DNA of 38,194 nucleotides. It comes from Betaproteobacteria bacterium. Its GTDB lineage: Bacteria; Pseudomonadota; Gammaproteobacteria; Burkholderiales; SG8-39. Position numbers and translations under genes: made by a program. Location of the stretch: assembly GCA_947466535.1 (NCBI GenBank), contig CANIEV010000018.1, positions 1 to 38,194 of the forward strand, read 5' to 3'. This document shows, piece by piece, positions 35,506 to 38,194 of the stretch. The stretch's first letter is position 1. Each line of letters begins with the position of its first letter. The notes under the pieces were generated by a model. The model made no database searches. It was given only the letters and a program-made list of their open reading frames with translations, and was not told the DNA's origin.

Positions 35506-36585
35506 TCAGCGCCTGACTCGTGCAACCCTCATCTTCGGATCGACGAGCTTGCCCTTTTCGATGATGACCTTTCCATCCAGCGCAACTGTGCAATCGCGCA
35601 TAGGGACATCGTAGTGTCCTCGCGTATTGCGCTTTCCTCCACCCTGAGAATTCGGGCCGGTCGAAAACAGAAAATTTCCTGGAAACGTGCGCGTCGATGC
35701 ACGATTATGCTCGGACACATCGCCGTTGAGCGCCATACCGTGCCACAGCGACTGCGGATTCAACCCCCATCCGAGGTGTGACACTGCGTAGGGGTCCTTG
35801 TCCCTCGAATTTATCTTGCCGTCTTCGAGCCAGTCCTGCATCAGCTTCGCATCGAGACCGCCTTTCACGTCAACCACGTGGCCCTCACGTACCGTCAACT
35901 TGACTGGATCGACGACATAGCGGCAGTAGGGAAGAATCACGATGTCGCCCGGAAGCATGACCACTGTGCCTGTTGCGCTGCCTTCGTTCGGGAACGTGTG
36001 AATGTGCCCCCCACCCCAATGATCGAAGTGTCCCTTCTCGTCCGCGTATCCCCACTGGGTCATTACCGGGTAATCCCCGCAGTTGTACGTCAGCTCGGTA
36101 CCCCCATCACGCGTCACCACCACTTTTTTCGTCTTCTTGTAGATCGACTCCGCATACTTGCAGGCCTCCTTCAATCCGGGAGGCGACATGAGTTGCTCCA
36201 GGTCATCCGGAGAATCAATAATCATGAGCACCCGGGTTCCGCCGGACATCACCTGCTTCAGCCACTTCGTAAACAGCGGAACATGGAAAATCACGACAAG
36301 ATCCGCCGCACTGATCGCCTCGAGCGTGCCCTTGCATTGCCCGATCGTCGGTACGCCGACCTTGGTCCATGACGGAATCGAGTTCACGCACATCTCGTAG
36401 ATATCGGCGCCGAGTTCCTCCGCAGCAGCGAACGAGGCCTCGATATACTCGCGACGGGTGCCGAGATCTGAAATGATCGCAATGGTTTCACCGGGCTTCA
36501 CCTTTGAAAGCTCGAATTCCTTTTTGTACAGATGGGTAAGTTTTGCTGGATTGACTTCCTGAACCCTGACCGCTGAATGCTTCAT
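35506..36585 (-). CDS. NicX-family (2,5-dihydroxypyridine 5,6-dioxygenase-like) metalloenzyme
   Basis: The 359-residue protein resembles NicX of Pseudomonas putida, which opens the ring of 2,5-dihydroxypyridine in nicotinate degradation, a fold related to M29 aminopeptidases. Shared landmarks are DYPVMTQWGYADEKGHFDHW, FPNEGSATG, AVSHLGWGLNPQ, FPGNFLFSTGPNSQGGGKR and HYDVPMRDC. The iron ligands I recall for NicX (Glu in PNE, His in SHIGWGL, His and Asp in HLD) are all conserved in equivalent motifs. AAGGAG precedes ATG 36585. The other nicotinate genes are absent here, so the true substrate may differ. A divergent TetR regulator probably controls it. Confidence 0.75.
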   Translation of the reverse strand: MKHSAVRVQEVNPAKLTHLYKKEFELSKVKPGETIAIISDLGTRREYIEASFAAAEELGADIYEMCVNSIPSWTKVGVPTIGQCKGTLEAISAADLVVIFHVPLFTKWLKQVMSGGTRVLMIIDSPDDLEQLMSPPGLKEACKYAESIYKKTKKVVVTRDGGTELTYNCGDYPVMTQWGYADEKGHFDHWGGGHIHTFPNEGSATGTVVMLPGDIVILPYCRYVVDPVKLTVREGHVVDVKGGLDAKLMQDWLEDGKINSRDKDPYAVSHLGWGLNPQSLWHGMALNGDVSEHNRASTRTFPGNFLFSTGPNSQGGGKRNTRGHYDVPMRDCTVALDGKVIIEKGKLVDPKMRVARVRR

Positions 36586-36689
36586 TTCATTCTCCTTGCC
36601 GACACTTCGCACCCGGACAAGATTAGCGACTCGATCGCGATTGTCAATACCGATTAAAGATTGTTTTTAGAAAGTATCCCGGCGCCACG
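36586..36689. promoter_or_regulatory. Divergent promoter region of the NicX-like gene and the TetR regulator
   Basis: The 104-base AT-richer region contains a CGATCGCGATTG segment near 36636 and CAAT/ATTG half sites (about 36646-36664). They could form the TetR operator, but no single perfect palindrome stands out. Confidence 0.35.
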
Positions 36690-37301
36690 ATGGCTCAAGT
36701 AAAGAAGACCGAAGTCAGGCAGGCACTCCTCGACAGTGCGTTCCACCTTTTTTCCCATAAGGGATACGAGGACACGACCCTCGCGCAAATCGCGTCCGAA
36801 GCCGGAGTTTCGACCGCCAACGTCTATGTCTATTTCAAGTCAAAGCTTGAAATGCTCTTCGCGATCTATGACCCGTGGCTCAGGCAGCGAATTATTGCGC
36901 TTGAGGAAAAATCCTCCAGGGTGCCCGACCCGCGCCGAAGGTTGAAACTGATGCTTCGTACGCTATGGCAGGACCTGCCTGCCGAACACAATGGCTTCGC
37001 GAACAATGTCATCCAGGCAATTTCAGGGACGACTTCGGTCGACGGCTATCGCCCGACATTGCTGCAATGGGTGGAGGCACGGATAGCTGCAATGATTCAC
37101 GATGCCATCCCTGCGGAACGAAGGCGCGTCTTGAGTTCATCCCGCATTGCGCATGTGCTCATGATGGCCTTCGACGGATTTGTAATAAATCACCACCTGA
37201 ATCCCGGCGCTGCATGCACGGATGGCACAGTCAACGCCATGGTGACGTTTCTGCTTGGGCACGCTAACGTGGACACTCCTATTCGGGGCTCACCAAAATA
37301 A
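36690..37301 (+). CDS. TetR-family transcriptional regulator
   Basis: The 203-residue regulator has a standard N-terminal TetR helix-turn-helix (RQALLDSAFHLFSHKGYEDT, then LAQIASEAGVSTANVYVYFK and SKLEML). A helical ligand domain with no recognisable family follows. It is transcribed away from the NicX-like gene, which is the likely target. The Shine-Dalgarno is weak. It ends 14 bases from the convergent DUF1840 gene. Confidence 0.92.
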   Translation: MAQVKKTEVRQALLDSAFHLFSHKGYEDTTLAQIASEAGVSTANVYVYFKSKLEMLFAIYDPWLRQRIIALEEKSSRVPDPRRRLKLMLRTLWQDLPAEHNGFANNVIQAISGTTSVDGYRPTLLQWVEARIAAMIHDAIPAERRRVLSSSRIAHVLMMAFDGFVINHHLNPGAACTDGTVNAMVTFLLGHANVDTPIRGSPK

Positions 37302-37315
37302 GGCTTGCTCTCACC

Positions 37316-37645
37316 TCAGGTACCGGAGGTTTCAGATTCCCAGACGACGGCGCGCTTGCGCCTTTCTGCGAGCTGAAGCAATTGCACCAGCGGATACGCT
37401 CGAACGGACATCCCGACCGTGACCTCCAAAGCGTCTGGTGCCTTATCCACCCTGGTCACTCCTTTGGCTTGGGTTTTGGTCAACTCCAGGGCCCGGCTTA
37501 ACCGGTCTAGGGCAGCGCGAATATTTTCCGGCGCTACCGCCCCCGGAATATCTCCGCTCATGCCCATGAGAATCAAAAGGGCGTGGGCGTCATCCCCGAA
37601 CATGAGCAGGGACTGACCGGCTTGGCTGTGAAATCGAACGAGCAT
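37316..37645 (-). CDS. DUF1840-family protein
   Basis: A 109-residue protein matching, from memory, the DUF1840 family of Burkholderiales: MLVRFHSQAGQSLLMFGDDA at the start, ISP-type middle helices (APENIRAALDRLSRALELT) and a conserved end VSVRAYPLVQLLQLAERRK (written here as the family block; the gene has GMSVRAYPLVQ) and VVWE. Function is unknown. ATG 37645 has AAGGGA upstream; a TTG two codons earlier is less likely. This is the last chromosomal gene before the integrated element. Confidence 0.75.
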   Translation of the reverse strand: MLVRFHSQAGQSLLMFGDDAHALLILMGMSGDIPGAVAPENIRAALDRLSRALELTKTQAKGVTRVDKAPDALEVTVGMSVRAYPLVQLLQLAERRKRAVVWESETSGT

Positions 37646-37751
37646 AGTCAAGGTCCCTTGTCACGGTTGCACATAAGAAGAGGGGCAACCGGGCGCGCAC
37701 TGTTGCACGCCTCCCTGTGCGCATGACAAGGCGCTCCGCAGTGCGAAATGG

Positions 37752-37776
37752 AAAGGGCCTCGCGAAGAGGCCCTTT
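37752..37776. terminator. Hairpin terminator following the tRNA-Pro fragment
   Basis: AAAGGGCCTC (37752-37761) and GAGGCCCTTT (37767-37776) form a perfect ten-base stem with a five-base loop, usable on both strands. On the minus strand it lies seven bases after the tRNA CCA, the expected place for the native tRNA-Pro terminator. Confidence 0.85.
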
Positions 37777-37782
37777 CTTTTC

Positions 37783-37828
<46 letters not shown>

Positions 37829-37888
37829 TTAAGTTCATATTGCTCCCCCAGCCATCAGTTTAATGATTTTTTCACTCTCAAGACCACC

Positions 37889-37917
37889 TTGCTTTGTATC
37901 ATACCGTCGCATAGAAT
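37889..37917 (+). promoter_or_regulatory. Candidate promoter of the integrase gene
   Basis: TTGCTT (37889-37894) and TAGAAT (37912-37917) are 17 bases apart, 58 bases before the integrase ATG. The -10 box is good and the -35 weak. Confidence 0.5.
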
Positions 37918-37939
37918 TGCTGGAAATCGCAGGCAATTT

Positions 37940-37961
37940 GTTCCCCTGGGTGTTCCCCTGG
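37940..37961. repeat. Ten-base direct repeat upstream of the integrase
   Basis: GTTCCCCTGG occurs at 37940-37949 and again at 37952-37961, a 12-base period. Short direct repeats beside an attachment site are often arm-type integrase or excisionase sites; that role is inferred. Confidence 0.6.
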
Positions 37962-37975
37962 AATAAGGCGACGCA

Positions 37976-38194
37976 ATGACTACAGACCGACTAAACGACA
38001 GACAAATACGCCTAACAAAGGTGCGTGAAAGCGAATATCTGCTGTCCGATGGGCAGGGGCTTTTCCTACGGGTCAGACCAAAGGGCGGCAAAGACTGGCT
38101 CTTCATTTACTCTTTCTCAGGGAAGCGGCGAAAGATGGGCATGGGCAGCCTGAATGATGTGCCGCTAGTCACTGCCCGAAAAGAGCGGGACAAA
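37976..38194 (+). CDS. P4-type tyrosine integrase, N-terminal part (cut by window end)
   Basis: The visible 73 codons form the N-terminal arm-binding domain (DUF4102) of P4-like tyrosine recombinases: MTTDRLNDRQIRLTKVRESE, LLSDGQGLFLRVRPKGGKDW, FIYSFSGKRRKMGMG and the VPLVTARKERDK helix. The catalytic domain lies beyond the window. AAGG lies about eight bases before ATG 37976. The gene is 147 bases from the tRNA-Pro fragment and points into the element. The base composition here is visibly less GC-rich than in the chromosomal genes to the left. Confidence 0.88.
   Translation, partial: MTTDRLNDRQIRLTKVRESEYLLSDGQGLFLRVRPKGGKDWLFIYSFSGKRRKMGMGSLNDVPLVTARKERDK

Overview
The window looks like the chromosome of a high-GC betaproteobacterium (Burkholderiales or a close relative). 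Supporting signs are the polyhydroxybutyrate (PHB) gene set with PhaR, a phasin and a BktB-like thiolase, a Bug-type (TctC) solute receptor, a DUF1840 protein and the recJ-prfB-lysS neighbourhood. I assigned this from protein family recognition alone.

Positions 1-8160 hold a cobalamin (B12) uptake and salvage cluster. A cobalamin riboswitch precedes the outer-membrane receptor btuB (+). cobQ (-), the periplasmic receptor btuF (+) and the cobB-btuD-btuC group (-, transcribed btuC to cobB) follow. cobQ, the btuD start and the cobB start each contain a short in-frame tandem repeat. In btuD and cobB the repeat multiplies the start codon.

Positions 8221-20343 are mostly housekeeping: lolC-lolD (lipoprotein export), a conserved protein coupled to recJ, a KTSC protein, a LysR regulator divergent from an unrecognised 69-residue protein, prfB with its programmed +1 frameshift, lysS, an APH-like kinase, a DMT-family transporter and a MarC protein.

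Positions 20371-22535 are a small operon for a Bug receptor and a TauD/TfdA dioxygenase. Positions 22927-31919 are the PHB region: BktB-like thiolase, rimO (12 bases after phaR), phaR divergent from phasin phaP, then phaB, a second phaB, phaA and phaC on the minus strand. phaC has a near-consensus sigma70 promoter.

Positions 31951-35454 encode a type I secretion ABC transporter (with a C39-like domain lacking the catalytic Cys) and its HlyD adaptor, with no substrate or TolC gene in view. After it come a NicX-family metalloenzyme gene divergent from a TetR regulator, and a DUF1840 gene. The right edge is the boundary of an integrated element: a 45-base 3' fragment of tRNA-Pro(GGG) and, 147 bases further in, the start of a P4-type tyrosine integrase running off the window.
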